Positions 1 through 7,317 of a stretch of 7,958 nt of DNA are shown in pieces. The stretch is from NCBI GenBank assembly GCA_018713975.1, contig DVOB01000019.1, forward strand, positions 1-7,958, in the 5' to 3' direction. Position 1 is the first letter of the stretch, and the number at the start of each line of letters is the position of its first letter. The notes beneath the pieces were generated by a model. The model did no database searches. It worked only from the letters and a program-made list of their open reading frames with translations, and was not told the origin of the DNA. Both the position numbers and the translations under genes were made by a program. The DNA comes from Lentihominibacter excrementipullorum (lineage in GTDB: Bacteria > Bacillota > Clostridia > Peptostreptococcales > Anaerovoracaceae).

Positions 1-770
1 CTGCCAGCCCCCGCCTCTTTGATGATCTTCAGCTTTTTTTCCGTAAAAGTATCGGGCCGTCCTGCTTCCACAGTAAATTCGCCGATCCCTTTCAGACCGA
101 AGCTTGCTTCTATCCTGTCCAGCAGCTTTTCCAGCTGGCTTTCGTCCAGGGAAGTTGGCGTACCTCCGCCTATGTACATGGACTCTATCGAAAGGCCTCT
201 TCTGCGAAGATTTTCCCCGCAATAGTCTATCTCCCTGTACAATGCTTCCAGATATCGTTCCACCTCATCATCGCTCACCTGATTGGATGTAAATGAACAA
301 TAGAGGCATCTGGTGGGGCAGAATGGTATCCCAATATAGACGCTGACGCTTTTTTCAGGAGGTCTGCCTATGATCTGCCGCTGGTATCTCAGCGTCTCGA
401 CAGTAAGCCGCACTTTGCTCTCGTCCACCAGGTACCGATCCGACAGGATATTCTCCACATCTTCCATGGAACCGCAGGAATCATATATTTCACCTGCCAG
501 CTTCACAGGCCTTATTCCTGTCAGGGTCCCCCATCTTGGCCGCTTGCCTGTGTATCGCGCCAGGCTCTCGTAGAGGCTGCGCCTCAGCCTGTCCCTGTCT
601 CCGTCAAAATTTGCCAGAAACAAGCTGTCGTCATCGTCCGCTTCCGCATCGCTGCCGGTCTCTTCCGGAGACTCCGACCATATCTCATATTCTCCTTTAG
701 GCAGGAACACTTTTATCAGTTCTTCATACTGGTGCAGTTTTTCCACACCTTTTAACACACATCTATACAA
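1..770 (-). CDS. hemZ: HemZ-type radical SAM coproporphyrinogen dehydrogenase, N-terminal part (3' end outside window)
   Basis: The open frame runs off the left edge; 256 codons are visible of a family usually near 480-500 residues. HemZ belongs to the oxygen-independent coproporphyrinogen oxidase group of radical SAM enzymes, cytosolic and linked to porphyrin synthesis. Seen directly: a HemZ-type N-terminal region with the signature WGTLTGIRPVK at residues 80-90, the [4Fe-4S]/SAM motif CPTRCLYC with Cys151, Cys155 and Cys158, the GGGTPT motif at 201-206 that contacts SAM in this group, and GRPDT at 237-241. A run rich in Asp (about residues 40-48) lies between the start and WGTLTG. No ATG fits. 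I chose TTG at 770-768 because the encoded MYRCVLKG matches the usual HemZ start (hydrophobic-K-G) and AAAGG lies about 12 nt upstream; GTG at 758 would drop that strand. The TTG overlaps the preceding gene's stop by 8 nt, which suggests translational coupling. In organisms without full haem synthesis the true substrate may differ. Confidence 0.9.
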   Translation of the reverse strand, partial: MYRCVLKGVEKLHQYEELIKVFLPKGEYEIWSESPEETGSDAEADDDDSLFLANFDGDRDRLRRSLYESLARYTGKRPRWGTLTGIRPVKLAGEIYDSCGSMEDVENILSDRYLVDESKVRLTVETLRYQRQIIGRPPEKSVSVYIGIPFCPTRCLYCSFTSNQVSDDEVERYLEALYREIDYCGENLRRRGLSIESMYIGGGTPTSLDESQLEKLLDRIEASFGLKGIGEFTVEAGRPDTFTEKKLKIIKEAGAG

Positions 771-1389
771 AAGGATTGTTACCTTTCTCGAATCCTATAG
801 TAGTAGCCCCCATGTGGCCCGGAAGTACGGCCGTATCATCCGGGAGCACAAACAGCTTGCTGTGAATGGCGTCCGCCAGCTGCTGGAAAGAGCCTCCCGG
901 GAAATCCGTCCTGCCTATGGACTGGCGGAACAGAGTGTCGCCGCTGAACAGGATGTTTTCCGATGCCACATATATGCACATCCCACCCGGAGTATGGCCC
1001 GGAGTATGGAAGAACTTGAGCTTCAGATCTCCTACCTCCAGCTCATCACCGTCCTTCACCCAGATGTCGGCTTTCACAGTCTGCGGTGATCCGAACATAG
1101 TGCTCTGATTGAGGCGCGCATCCTCCAGCATCGGCTTTTCCGCTTCGTCAGCTACGACCTTGGCCTGCGGGAAATCATCAAGATGATCGTTGACTCCACA
1201 TATGTGATCCGAATGACCGTGGGTGAGTATAATGTACTTTATGTCAACTCCATCCTCTCTGACTTTTTCTGTCAGCTTGGGATTGTATCCGCCCGGGTCT
1301 ACGATGAACCCTTTCCCGGTACTTTCATCTACCGCCAGATATGTGTTTACACCCAATGCTCCGCTGGGCATGCACGTTACTTTCATCAT
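763..1389 (-). CDS. Metallo-beta-lactamase-fold hydrolase, GloB/YcbL-like
   Basis: A 208-residue cytosolic hydrolase of the metallo-beta-lactamase fold, the group related to hydroxyacylglutathione hydrolase (glyoxalase II). The full binuclear metal site is visible: THGHSDH with His57, His59, Asp61 and His62, then His132 in GHTPGG, Asp151 in SGDTLF, and His192 in PGHMGATTIG. The GRTDFPGG motif at 159-166 is typical of this subfamily, as is the C-terminal NPF. One small difference is GHM at 191-193, where relatives usually have GHG. Length is normal and there is no signal peptide. Two ATG codons are adjacent (1389-1387 and 1386-1384); both lie behind a purine-rich leader and I cannot separate them. 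The gene sits 32 nt after dtd and overlaps hemZ, a neighbour order familiar from Clostridia. The physiological substrate is unknown; a thioester or similar acyl compound is the family-based guess. Confidence 0.93.
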   Translation of the reverse strand: MMKVTCMPSGALGVNTYLAVDESTGKGFIVDPGGYNPKLTEKVREDGVDIKYIILTHGHSDHICGVNDHLDDFPQAKVVADEAEKPMLEDARLNQSTMFGSPQTVKADIWVKDGDELEVGDLKLKFFHTPGHTPGGMCIYVASENILFSGDTLFRQSIGRTDFPGGSFQQLADAIHSKLFVLPDDTAVLPGHMGATTIGFEKGNNPFV

Positions 1390-1421
1390 TTTCTCCGTCT
1401 CCTCTCCGTCTTTTCCGTCTC
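1390..1421 (-). promoter_or_regulatory. Purine-rich leader and ribosome binding region with three GACGGA copies
   Basis: The whole 32-nt spacer between dtd and the hydrolase gene is purine except for three cytosines. It holds the word GACGGA three times, each followed by AAA, GAG or GAA. Shine-Dalgarno-like cores AGGAG (9 nt before the first ATG) and GGAG (3 nt before the first ATG, 6 nt before the second) are both present, so either ATG can be served. I see no promoter or terminator here, so the hydrolase gene is probably read from the upstream operon. Confidence 0.5.
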
Positions 1422-1871
1422 TTAAAAATTCCTGCGACTGTCCAGCAGGATAGTTACAGGGCCGTCGTTGTATATCTCCACCAGCATTTCGGCCCGGAAC
1501 ACGCCTTCTTCAACGTGGATATCCTGAGCTCGCAGCTTCTCTATCACTGTCCTGTAAAGAGCATCAGCTTCTTCCGGCGCTGCCGCCTTGGAGAATCCGG
1601 GACGTCTGCCCTTCCTGGCATCCCCCAGCAGCGTGAACTGAGATACAGCAAGTACGCTGCCGCCGACGTCCTTCACCGACAGGTTCAATTTACCCTTTTC
1701 ATCCTCGAATATACGCAGTCCGGCCACTTTGTCGGCGATGTACGAAGCATCCTGCTCCCCGTCGCCTTCCTCTACACCGATCAGGACCATCAGTCCTTTT
1801 CCTATCTCTCCCGTGACTTTCTCGCCTACCGTCACGCGACTCTCTCTCACTCTCTGTACTACTGCTCTCAT
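1422..1871 (-). CDS. dtd: D-aminoacyl-tRNA deacylase (DTD)
   Basis: A 149-residue cytosolic homodimeric enzyme, full length for the family, that removes D-amino acids (and glycine from tRNA-Ala) wrongly loaded on tRNA. The family signatures are visible: the MRAVVQRV start, VTVG at 13-16, SQFTL at 77-81, RKGRRPGF at 86-93 and NDGPVT at 135-140, where Gly137-Pro138 is the cross-subunit dipeptide that gives chiral selection. The segment usually read FGADM is FRAEM here (125-129), with Arg in place of Gly. The frame stays open upstream to an ATG at 1925, but that would add 18 residues outside the family start and lie inside rel. The ATG at 1871 gives the canonical start, has AGGA 7 nt upstream, and forms the four-base ATGA overlap with the rel stop, which implies translational coupling. 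Confidence 0.97.
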   Translation of the reverse strand: MRAVVQRVRESRVTVGEKVTGEIGKGLMVLIGVEEGDGEQDASYIADKVAGLRIFEDEKGKLNLSVKDVGGSVLAVSQFTLLGDARKGRRPGFSKAAAPEEADALYRTVIEKLRAQDIHVEEGVFRAEMLVEIYNDGPVTILLDSRRNF

Positions 1872-4078
1872 GTGCTGGTCCTGTATGCCTCCAGTATGCC
1901 GGGTATCCCTTTGAGGGAACGGCATATTTTCTCCATCTGCTCCTTGTTCTTTATGGACAGGGTGAGATTTATCTTCACCGTTTCGTCCTTGTCAGCCCTG
2001 GCGTTGAGACCTGATATGCGGACATCCATATCTTCGCATATCTTGGAGATGCTGGAAAGCATGCTCTTCTGATCCTTGGCCGTTATACTTATCTCCGCGT
2101 CGAAAGACTTGTCCTCAAGCTGTTTGGCCCATCTCACATCTATGAATCTGGCCTTGTCCTCCGGAGACAGGGATTTCAGATTGTCACAGTCCTTCCTGTG
2201 GACTGATATACCTCGTCCCTTGGTGATGAAGCCGACGATATCGTCTCCGGGAACAGGATTACAGCATCTGGCTATCCGTATCATCAGATTGTCCACTCCT
2301 TCGACGATGACACCGGAGTCGTCCTCTTTTTTCCTGTGGGCCGCCGCCTGCGCTGCCCTCTTCTGAGTCTTTTCACTTATCTCGTTGAGATTGTCCAGCA
2401 GGCTCTTTTCCTTCGCTGCCTCTTCTTCCTTTTCCTCGGCTTCATACTTCAGCAGCAGATTCAGCAGTTTGCTCTGTATCGTGCCTGCGTTGGCCAGCTG
2501 GTTGTACAATTCGTCGCTGGTCTTGTATCCCAGCTCCTTGATGGCTCTGCTGACGAAGGAGTTCTTCAACAGCTCCCTCGGGTCGTGGCCTTTTCTTCTT
2601 ACATATTTATCTATCTGATCTTTGCCCCGATCGATGACGTCGGTCTTGTTCTCTTTCTTGAGCCACTGCCTGATCTTGTTCCTGGCGGAACTGCTCTTGG
2701 CCATCTTGAGCCAGTCGATGCTAGGACCGGCTGCGTTAGGCGATGTGACTATTTCCACGATATTGCCGTTTTCCAGCTTGTGATCTATGGGGACCATCTT
2801 TCCGTTGACTTTGGCGCCTACGCATTTAGCGCCTACGTCAGAATGTATCTTGAAGGCGAAATCCAGCGGCGTCGATTCGGCCGGAAGTTCGATGACATCT
2901 CCCTGCGGTGTGAAAACGAACACCTGCCCGGAGAACAGATCCATCTTGAGTGACTCCATGAATTCCTTCGGGTCGTTGACGTCTTTCTGCCACTCCAGCG
3001 CCTGCCTCAGCCACGACAGCTTCACCTCCTCCGTATCGGATTTGATGCCCTCCTTGTATTTCCAGTGTGCCGCGATACCGTACTCGGCTATCCTGTGCAT
3101 CTCGTAAGTCCTTATCTGGATCTCGAAAGGCTTGCCGCCATCACTTATTACCGTGGTATGGAGGGACTGGTACATGTTTGGCTTCGGCATGGCGATGTAG
3201 TCCTTGAACCTCCCAGGTATAGGGGTCCACATAGTATGAACCATCCCCAGCACAGCATAGCAGTCTCTCACAGTCTCAACGATGACTCTTACCGCCATCA
3301 GATCAAAGATCTCGTCCAGGTTTTTGTGCTGGTACTTCATCTTCTTGTATATGCTGTAGAAATGCTTGGATCTTCCGTATATGTCGTACTTTATCCCTAT
3401 CTCGTCCAGAGACTTCCTTATCTCTTCCACTACAGTCTCGATGGATTTTTCGCGTTCTTCCTTGCGCTCGTTGACCTGTTCCGCCAGATCGTAGTAAGCC
3501 TCGGGTTCCAGGAACTTGAGGGCGATATCCTCCAGCTCCATCTTCATGGCGTATATACCCAGTCTGGCTGCCAGAGGAGCGTATATGTCCAGAGTTTCCC
3601 TGCACTTTTCTATTATCTTGTCGTGGGTCATATAGTTGATGGTCCTCAGGTTATGGAGCCTGTCCGAAAGCTTTATTATCAACACCCTTATATCCTTGGA
3701 CATGGCCAGGAACATCTTTCTCAGATTTTCGGCCTGACGTTCCTCCTTGCTCTTGAACTTGAGGGAACCCAGCTTGGTCACGCCGTCTACCAGCAGCCCC
3801 ACTTCTTCGCCGAATTCAGATACCAGCTGTTCTTCGGTATATTCCGTATCCTCCACCACGTCGTGAAGGAGTCCTGCTATTATGGTCTCCTCGTCCATTC
3901 CCAGATCAGCCAGTATCTCCGCCACCGCCATAGGGTGTATCAGATAAGGTTCTCCCGACTTTCGCAGCTGTCCGCGGTGCATCTCCTCAGCCACATCATA
4001 AGCTCTCCCTATCAGCTCGATATCATAGTGTGGATTGAATTGTAAAATAGTATCCAGAAATTCACTTCTCTTCTTCAT
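1868..4078 (-). CDS. rel: Bifunctional (p)ppGpp synthetase/hydrolase Rel
   Basis: A 736-residue long RelA/SpoT homologue that makes and degrades the alarmone (p)ppGpp in the stringent response and binds stalled ribosomes through its C-terminal half. Domains in order: HD hydrolase (about 25-180) with His48, His72-Asp73, Glu76-Asp77 and Asp139, matching the metal and catalytic residues of active hydrolases; synthetase (about 230-345) with Asp259 in FDLMAVR, Glu319 in FEIQIR and YQSLHT at 303-308; TGS (about 385-447); a helical and zinc-finger-like region with RCCNPVPGDDIVGF at 604-617 and His627/Cys631; and ACT (about 658-732). The loop RFKD at 290-293 is the RxKD signature of bifunctional enzymes rather than the ExDD of synthetase-only RelA. 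A charged, Glu/Lys/Ala-rich linker lies at 546-586. It starts 15 nt after secDF; the only upstream ribosome-binding words are AGAGG/AAAGG at the secDF stop, so it is probably coupled to secDF. Both active sites look intact. Confidence 0.98.
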   Translation of the reverse strand: MKKRSEFLDTILQFNPHYDIELIGRAYDVAEEMHRGQLRKSGEPYLIHPMAVAEILADLGMDEETIIAGLLHDVVEDTEYTEEQLVSEFGEEVGLLVDGVTKLGSLKFKSKEERQAENLRKMFLAMSKDIRVLIIKLSDRLHNLRTINYMTHDKIIEKCRETLDIYAPLAARLGIYAMKMELEDIALKFLEPEAYYDLAEQVNERKEEREKSIETVVEEIRKSLDEIGIKYDIYGRSKHFYSIYKKMKYQHKNLDEIFDLMAVRVIVETVRDCYAVLGMVHTMWTPIPGRFKDYIAMPKPNMYQSLHTTVISDGGKPFEIQIRTYEMHRIAEYGIAAHWKYKEGIKSDTEEVKLSWLRQALEWQKDVNDPKEFMESLKMDLFSGQVFVFTPQGDVIELPAESTPLDFAFKIHSDVGAKCVGAKVNGKMVPIDHKLENGNIVEIVTSPNAAGPSIDWLKMAKSSSARNKIRQWLKKENKTDVIDRGKDQIDKYVRRKGHDPRELLKNSFVSRAIKELGYKTSDELYNQLANAGTIQSKLLNLLLKYEAEEKEEEAAKEKSLLDNLNEISEKTQKRAAQAAAHRKKEDDSGVIVEGVDNLMIRIARCCNPVPGDDIVGFITKGRGISVHRKDCDNLKSLSPEDKARFIDVRWAKQLEDKSFDAEISITAKDQKSMLSSISKICEDMDVRISGLNARADKDETVKINLTLSIKNKEQMEKICRSLKGIPGILEAYRTST

Positions 4079-4093
4079 TCCAGTGGTCGACCT

Positions 4094-6589
4094 TTACCTC
4101 TTATTTCCTTTCACATATCTCTTTGAACGCTTTGCGTTCTTCTCCTTCTTCGCAGCCTCTTCCGCCGGGCTGGCCGGCTTTTTCTCTTCTGACTTTTCTT
4201 CCTTTTTCTCGTCTTTTCCGCCGGACTCATCCTCTTGCCGCTGATCGTCCGCCGCAGGCGTCTCCGTCACGTCCGGTGTCTCTGGAACCTCAGACGCCTC
4301 AGTGACTTCGGAGGATGATCCTGATACTTCCGGTTCTTCAGGCGTTTCAGGCAACGCTTTCTTTTCCTCTTTCTCTGTCCTGTGCGCGTTCTTTTTTCCG
4401 GCCTTCACATGCTTTTCATAATCTGACAGCTTTCCTGCCCGCGAAAAACTGTAATACAACGGACTGCATATCCCGATGGACGAATAAGCACCGGCTATGA
4501 TCCCTACCATAAGCGGCAGGACGAACTCTCTTATAGCCTCCCCGGCCATTATCAGCAGCGGCACCATCACGATGAGGGTAGTAGCCGATGTCATCAGAGA
4601 TCTTCCCAGGGTCTGAGTTATGCTCCTGTCGATGAGCGCTTCCATGGTCCCTTTTTTCGCGTATTTGATATTTTCTCTTATCCTGTCGAATATTACGATA
4701 GTATCGTTTATAGAATATCCTAATACAGTCAGGATACCGGCGATGAACGGATTATCTATAGTGACGTTGAAGATGGCGTAGAAAGCTATCACTATCAGCA
4801 CGTCATGGAGCACGCCCAGCAAGGCAGCGCCGCCAAAGCTCCACTGAGAGAATCGTATCCTTATATATATGAGCATACATACCGATGCCAGCGCTACGGC
4901 CAGTATGGCGTTGTTTCTCAGATCCTTGCCCACCGACGGTCCGAAGAGCTCTTCAGATATGACATTCTCATCTGTCGTTCCGAAAGCTTCATTGATAGAA
5001 GCGATCACCTCGGCCCGCTCATCACTTCCCAGAGACTCGATAGTCCTGATTATTATCTGCTGGTTACCTTCGCCTGAATATATGATCTCCGGATCCAGAT
5101 CGTAATCAGCGATGACGTCCTGCACCTCGGATATAGCCACTTCTTTGCCCATATCCATCTGTATCATGGTTCCACCGGTAAAGTCGATACCGTAATTGAG
5201 ACCTCTTACCAGCCCGCATACCAGTCCGGCCACCAGTATCACTACAGAAATAGAATAATATATCTTCTTATATCTCATGAAGTGCAGCTCCTTCTTGAAT
5301 GAGAAGGTAGCCTTGCCGGTCTTCCTGATACCGAAAAACGCCTTGCTGCCGGTCCGCTTTCCATCAGCCAGCAGGCTCACGTACAGCTGAGTAACGACTA
5401 CCGCTGTGAATATGCTTACGACGATACCTATCATGAAGGTCCACGCGAATCCCCGAACAGAGCTGGTCCCTATTTCGTACAGGATTATCGCGGCTATGAG
5501 AGTAGTCACCTGAGAGTCGATGACGGTGCTCAGCGCTCTCTTGAAGCCTGCCTGTACTGCCGAACGCACTGTTTTGCCGTTTTCTATTTCCTCTCTTATC
5601 CTGGAGAAGATCACTACATTGGCATCTACCGCCATACCTACCGACAGAATTATACCGGCTATGCCCGGCAGCGTCAGTACGCTTCCCATGGCGGCCATGA
5701 CATTGAGCACGATTATCACATAAAACATCAGTGCCAGGTCAGCTATCAGGCCGAGTCCTCTGTAAGCCACCACCATCAATATCAATACGGCGGCCAGACC
5801 TATGAGCCCGGCATATACGGCCATTTCAAGGGCATTGTATCCTATCTCCGCCGACTGTACAGATGAATTGACCTCGTGGAGCTCCAGCGGCAGCGCCCCG
5901 CCTCTGATGAGGGCTGCCAGGTTGGACGCCTCCTCCTGAGTGAAATTTCCTGTTATGCTGCACTGTCCTCCGCTTATAGGTTCGTTTACCTGAGGATATG
6001 AGATTATCTGTCCATCCAGTATTATCACGATAGAATCGTCAGGGACACCTTCTATAGTCGATGTGACCTCTCCGTTATATGCGGCCTGAGTAGCCTGATA
6101 AAAGAGATCCGCGCCGTCGCTGTCAAACTCCAGCGCCACCGCATATCCGGCATGTTCGCTGTCCATCGTTGCCGATGCATCCTTTACGTTGCTGCCATCG
6201 AGGACCACAGTACCGTCAGCAAGAGCGAACTGAAGCTGAGCGGTCCTGCCTATCTGGTCTATAGCCTCCTGAGAATCCTTGGCCCCCGGAAGCTCTACTC
6301 TTATCCTGTTTTCTCCCTCTATAGTAACGACAGGCTCAGCCAGGCCCATCTGGTTGACTCGTTCCTCTATTACCGCCTGAGTCTCTTCCATAGCACTGCG
6401 AAGTTCATCGCCCGTAAGCTCTGTGTCTGCCTCAAGCACCACATAAACTCCGCCTTCGATATCAAGACCCAGTTTGATCCTGTCGTTTATAGGCTCCACA
6501 GGACCAATACCGAAAAGTGTGACGTACCATCCCCCTATGATGATGATCAAAAATAATACTGCTAAAACCTTTTTCAACTTGTACTTCAT
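4094..6589 (-). CDS. secDF: Protein translocase subunit SecDF (SecD-SecF fusion) with long charged C-terminal tail
   Basis: An 831-residue membrane protein that joins SecD and SecF in one chain. SecDF uses the ion gradient to pull secreted proteins out of the SecYEG channel on the outer face of the membrane. Twelve membrane segments can be read: about 8-28, 253-275, 279-301, 305-327, 353-372 and 380-405 for SecD; 443-463, 559-577, 586-608, 612-634, 665-682 and 688-712 for SecF. Extracellular P1 lies at about 36-245 and P4 at about 465-555. Signatures: LGLDIEGGVY (40-49), GMAVDANVVIF (318-328), GIDFTGGT (467-474) and GYSINDTIVIFDRIREN (624-640). Asp322, Asp629 and Arg663 fit the three polar residues needed for ion flow in the Thermus protein. 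Residues after about 730 form a 100-residue tail, first Glu/Pro/Thr-rich and ending in a strongly basic stretch (814-831); B. subtilis SecDF lacks such a tail. GGAGG lies 5 nt before the ATG. Confidence 0.98.
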   Translation of the reverse strand: MKYKLKKVLAVLFLIIIIGGWYVTLFGIGPVEPINDRIKLGLDIEGGVYVVLEADTELTGDELRSAMEETQAVIEERVNQMGLAEPVVTIEGENRIRVELPGAKDSQEAIDQIGRTAQLQFALADGTVVLDGSNVKDASATMDSEHAGYAVALEFDSDGADLFYQATQAAYNGEVTSTIEGVPDDSIVIILDGQIISYPQVNEPISGGQCSITGNFTQEEASNLAALIRGGALPLELHEVNSSVQSAEIGYNALEMAVYAGLIGLAAVLILMVVAYRGLGLIADLALMFYVIIVLNVMAAMGSVLTLPGIAGIILSVGMAVDANVVIFSRIREEIENGKTVRSAVQAGFKRALSTVIDSQVTTLIAAIILYEIGTSSVRGFAWTFMIGIVVSIFTAVVVTQLYVSLLADGKRTGSKAFFGIRKTGKATFSFKKELHFMRYKKIYYSISVVILVAGLVCGLVRGLNYGIDFTGGTMIQMDMGKEVAISEVQDVIADYDLDPEIIYSGEGNQQIIIRTIESLGSDERAEVIASINEAFGTTDENVISEELFGPSVGKDLRNNAILAVALASVCMLIYIRIRFSQWSFGGAALLGVLHDVLIVIAFYAIFNVTIDNPFIAGILTVLGYSINDTIVIFDRIRENIKYAKKGTMEALIDRSITQTLGRSLMTSATTLIVMVPLLIMAGEAIREFVLPLMVGIIAGAYSSIGICSPLYYSFSRAGKLSDYEKHVKAGKKNAHRTEKEEKKALPETPEEPEVSGSSSEVTEASEVPETPDVTETPAADDQRQEDESGGKDEKKEEKSEEKKPASPAEEAAKKEKNAKRSKRYVKGNKR

Positions 6590-6702
6590 CTGATCCTCCG
6601 GCTATGATTTATTTTAAACAGACCGTAGTAATCCATTTAATCATACTGTTTATAGTTTACTACTTTTTGGACACGTAAACAAGGAAATTCCGCTTATTTT
6701 CT
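6590..6702 (-). promoter_or_regulatory. AT-rich spacer upstream of secDF, possible promoter
   Basis: This 113-bp spacer is clearly richer in A and T than the genes beside it and holds no gene. Reading on the minus strand, a weak sigma-A-like pair is TTGTTT (6682-6677), 17 nt, TAAACT (6659-6654); an alternative is TTTACG (6679-6674), 19 nt, TATAAA (6654-6649). Neither is close to consensus. The spacer also holds short inverted repeats (GTTTAC/GTAAAC at 6655-6660 and 6675-6680; GTAGTAA/TTACTAC at 6625-6631 and 6657-6663). The secDF Shine-Dalgarno GGAGG is at 6599-6595. I see no T-run hairpin, so read-through from the upstream gene is also possible. Confidence 0.35.
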
Positions 6703-7068
6703 CTATTTACTGAGGTTTACCCCAAAGGCCCCGCCCAACGAACCAAAAACCACAGGTATGATATAAAAAGCACTGAAACTGTCCATACCAAAAGAGCCGG
6801 CGAACACTCCACCTACCAGCAGCAGTATTATCAGCACCAGGATTGCCGCCGCCGCGGCCCCTACGATCATCCCTCTTTTTCCTATTATGCCGCCTTCCAT
6901 TGCGCCCGTCAGGAGCGACACAAGAGACAAAGCGGCCACCAGTCCCGCAAAAGTCCATGTCTCCGGAAACCCTGTGAATCTGATAACCGCCGCCAGGATC
7001 AGACTCAGCGCCGCAAATGCGCACAAAGCCAGCACGTATACTTTCAGCGTCCTTCTCAATATTTCCAT
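6703..7068 (-). CDS. Small four-helix membrane protein, TIGR04086 (YrzE-like) family
   Basis: A 121-residue, strongly hydrophobic protein with four predicted membrane segments at about 9-31, 38-57, 65-90 and 99-117, joined by short loops (EGGIIGKRG at 58-66 between the second and third). The C-terminal end, GSLGGAFGVNLSK, matches the Gly-rich G-x-N-L ending I associate with TIGR04086, a Firmicutes family of about 125 residues often found next to yajC and secD. Its function is not known. Its place between yajC and secDF suggests a role at or near the Sec translocon, but that is context only. The ATG at 7068 has a strong Shine-Dalgarno sequence, GGGAGGTG, with GGAGG ending 6 nt before it. An overlapping frame from a TTG at 7177 has a composition unlike a real protein and no membrane pattern, so I reject it. 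Confidence 0.85.
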   Translation of the reverse strand: MEILRRTLKVYVLALCAFAALSLILAAVIRFTGFPETWTFAGLVAALSLVSLLTGAMEGGIIGKRGMIVGAAAAAILVLIILLLVGGVFAGSFGMDSFSAFYIIPVVFGSLGGAFGVNLSK

Positions 7069-7150
7069 AATGCACCTCCCGTAAAATATATGGCTCCTTC
7101 CAAGGCTTTATGCGCGCGAAAACCGCCCCTCTCCCCGCGCCGCGCTTTCC

Positions 7151-7189
7151 TTTACAGATATTTTGCAGAAAACGCAAAATATCTGTAAA
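7151..7189. repeat. Perfect 16-bp inverted repeat with 7-nt spacer
   Basis: The arm TTTACAGATATTTTGC (7151-7166) is matched in all 16 positions by its reverse complement at 7174-7189, around the spacer AGAAAAC. Neither side has a T-run, so it does not read as an intrinsic terminator. It lies 82 bp upstream of the TIGR04086 start. On the minus strand a weak promoter pair (TTTACA and CAAAAT, 18 nt apart) falls one element in each arm, so an operator is possible. A remnant of a small mobile repeat is the main alternative. Confidence 0.75.
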
Positions 7190-7235
7190 AGCATGCGATG
7201 GCCTTCAAAAAAAGAAAATGCACCAACATCCATAC

Positions 7236-7283
7236 GAAAAGAAGCTGCCGCACTAACAGTTATTTCCCGTTAATGCGACAGCC
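7236..7283 (-). terminator. Second intrinsic terminator-like hairpin after yajC
   Basis: On the minus strand GCTGTCGCATTAAC (7282-7269) pairs with GTTAGTGCGGCAGC (7257-7244) around an 11-nt loop. The stem is 14 bp without interruption if two G-U pairs are allowed; on the plus strand those positions are A-C mismatches. This asymmetry indicates that the functional form is RNA made from the minus strand. The stem is followed by TTCTTTT. It shares GGCTGTCGCAT and a GGAAA-containing loop with the hairpin upstream. Confidence 0.65.
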
Positions 7284-7317
7284 ACCGGAATGGTCAGTAT
7301 CACGTTACCCATATAAT

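Noticed and set aside
1872..1925. Upstream ATG at 1925 as the dtd start
   Set aside because: It adds 18 residues not found in the family and lies inside rel; the ATG at 1871 gives the exact family start with an ATGA overlap.
1341..2072. Plus-strand open frame (243 codons) spanning dtd and the ends of its neighbours
   Set aside because: It is antisense to three confident genes and crosses their boundaries; no domain or start signal supports it.
3065..4045. Long plus-strand open frame (326 codons) opposite rel
   Set aside because: It lies fully antisense to a clear, full-length Rel, has no ribosome binding site that I can see, and its translation shows no recognisable domain; it reflects the codon use of rel.
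4340..4354. LPETP in the SecDF tail (residues 746-750) as a sortase signal
   Set aside because: The final Gly is missing, no hydrophobic segment and basic end follow in the right arrangement, and the tail is predicted to be cytosolic.
6707..7177. 156-codon minus-strand frame from a TTG, overlapping the TIGR04086 gene
   Set aside because: It is the shifted shadow of the membrane protein gene: rich in Gly, Arg and Cys without pattern, and without its own start signal.
7151..7189. The 16-bp inverted repeat as an intrinsic terminator
   Set aside because: The stem is followed by AAAGG on the minus strand and AAAAGC on the plus strand; there is no T-run on either side.
7105..7233. 42-codon minus-strand frame in the yajC-TIGR04086 gap
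   Set aside because: No Shine-Dalgarno sequence precedes its ATG, it runs through the inverted repeat and the G-rich tract, and it resembles no family I know.
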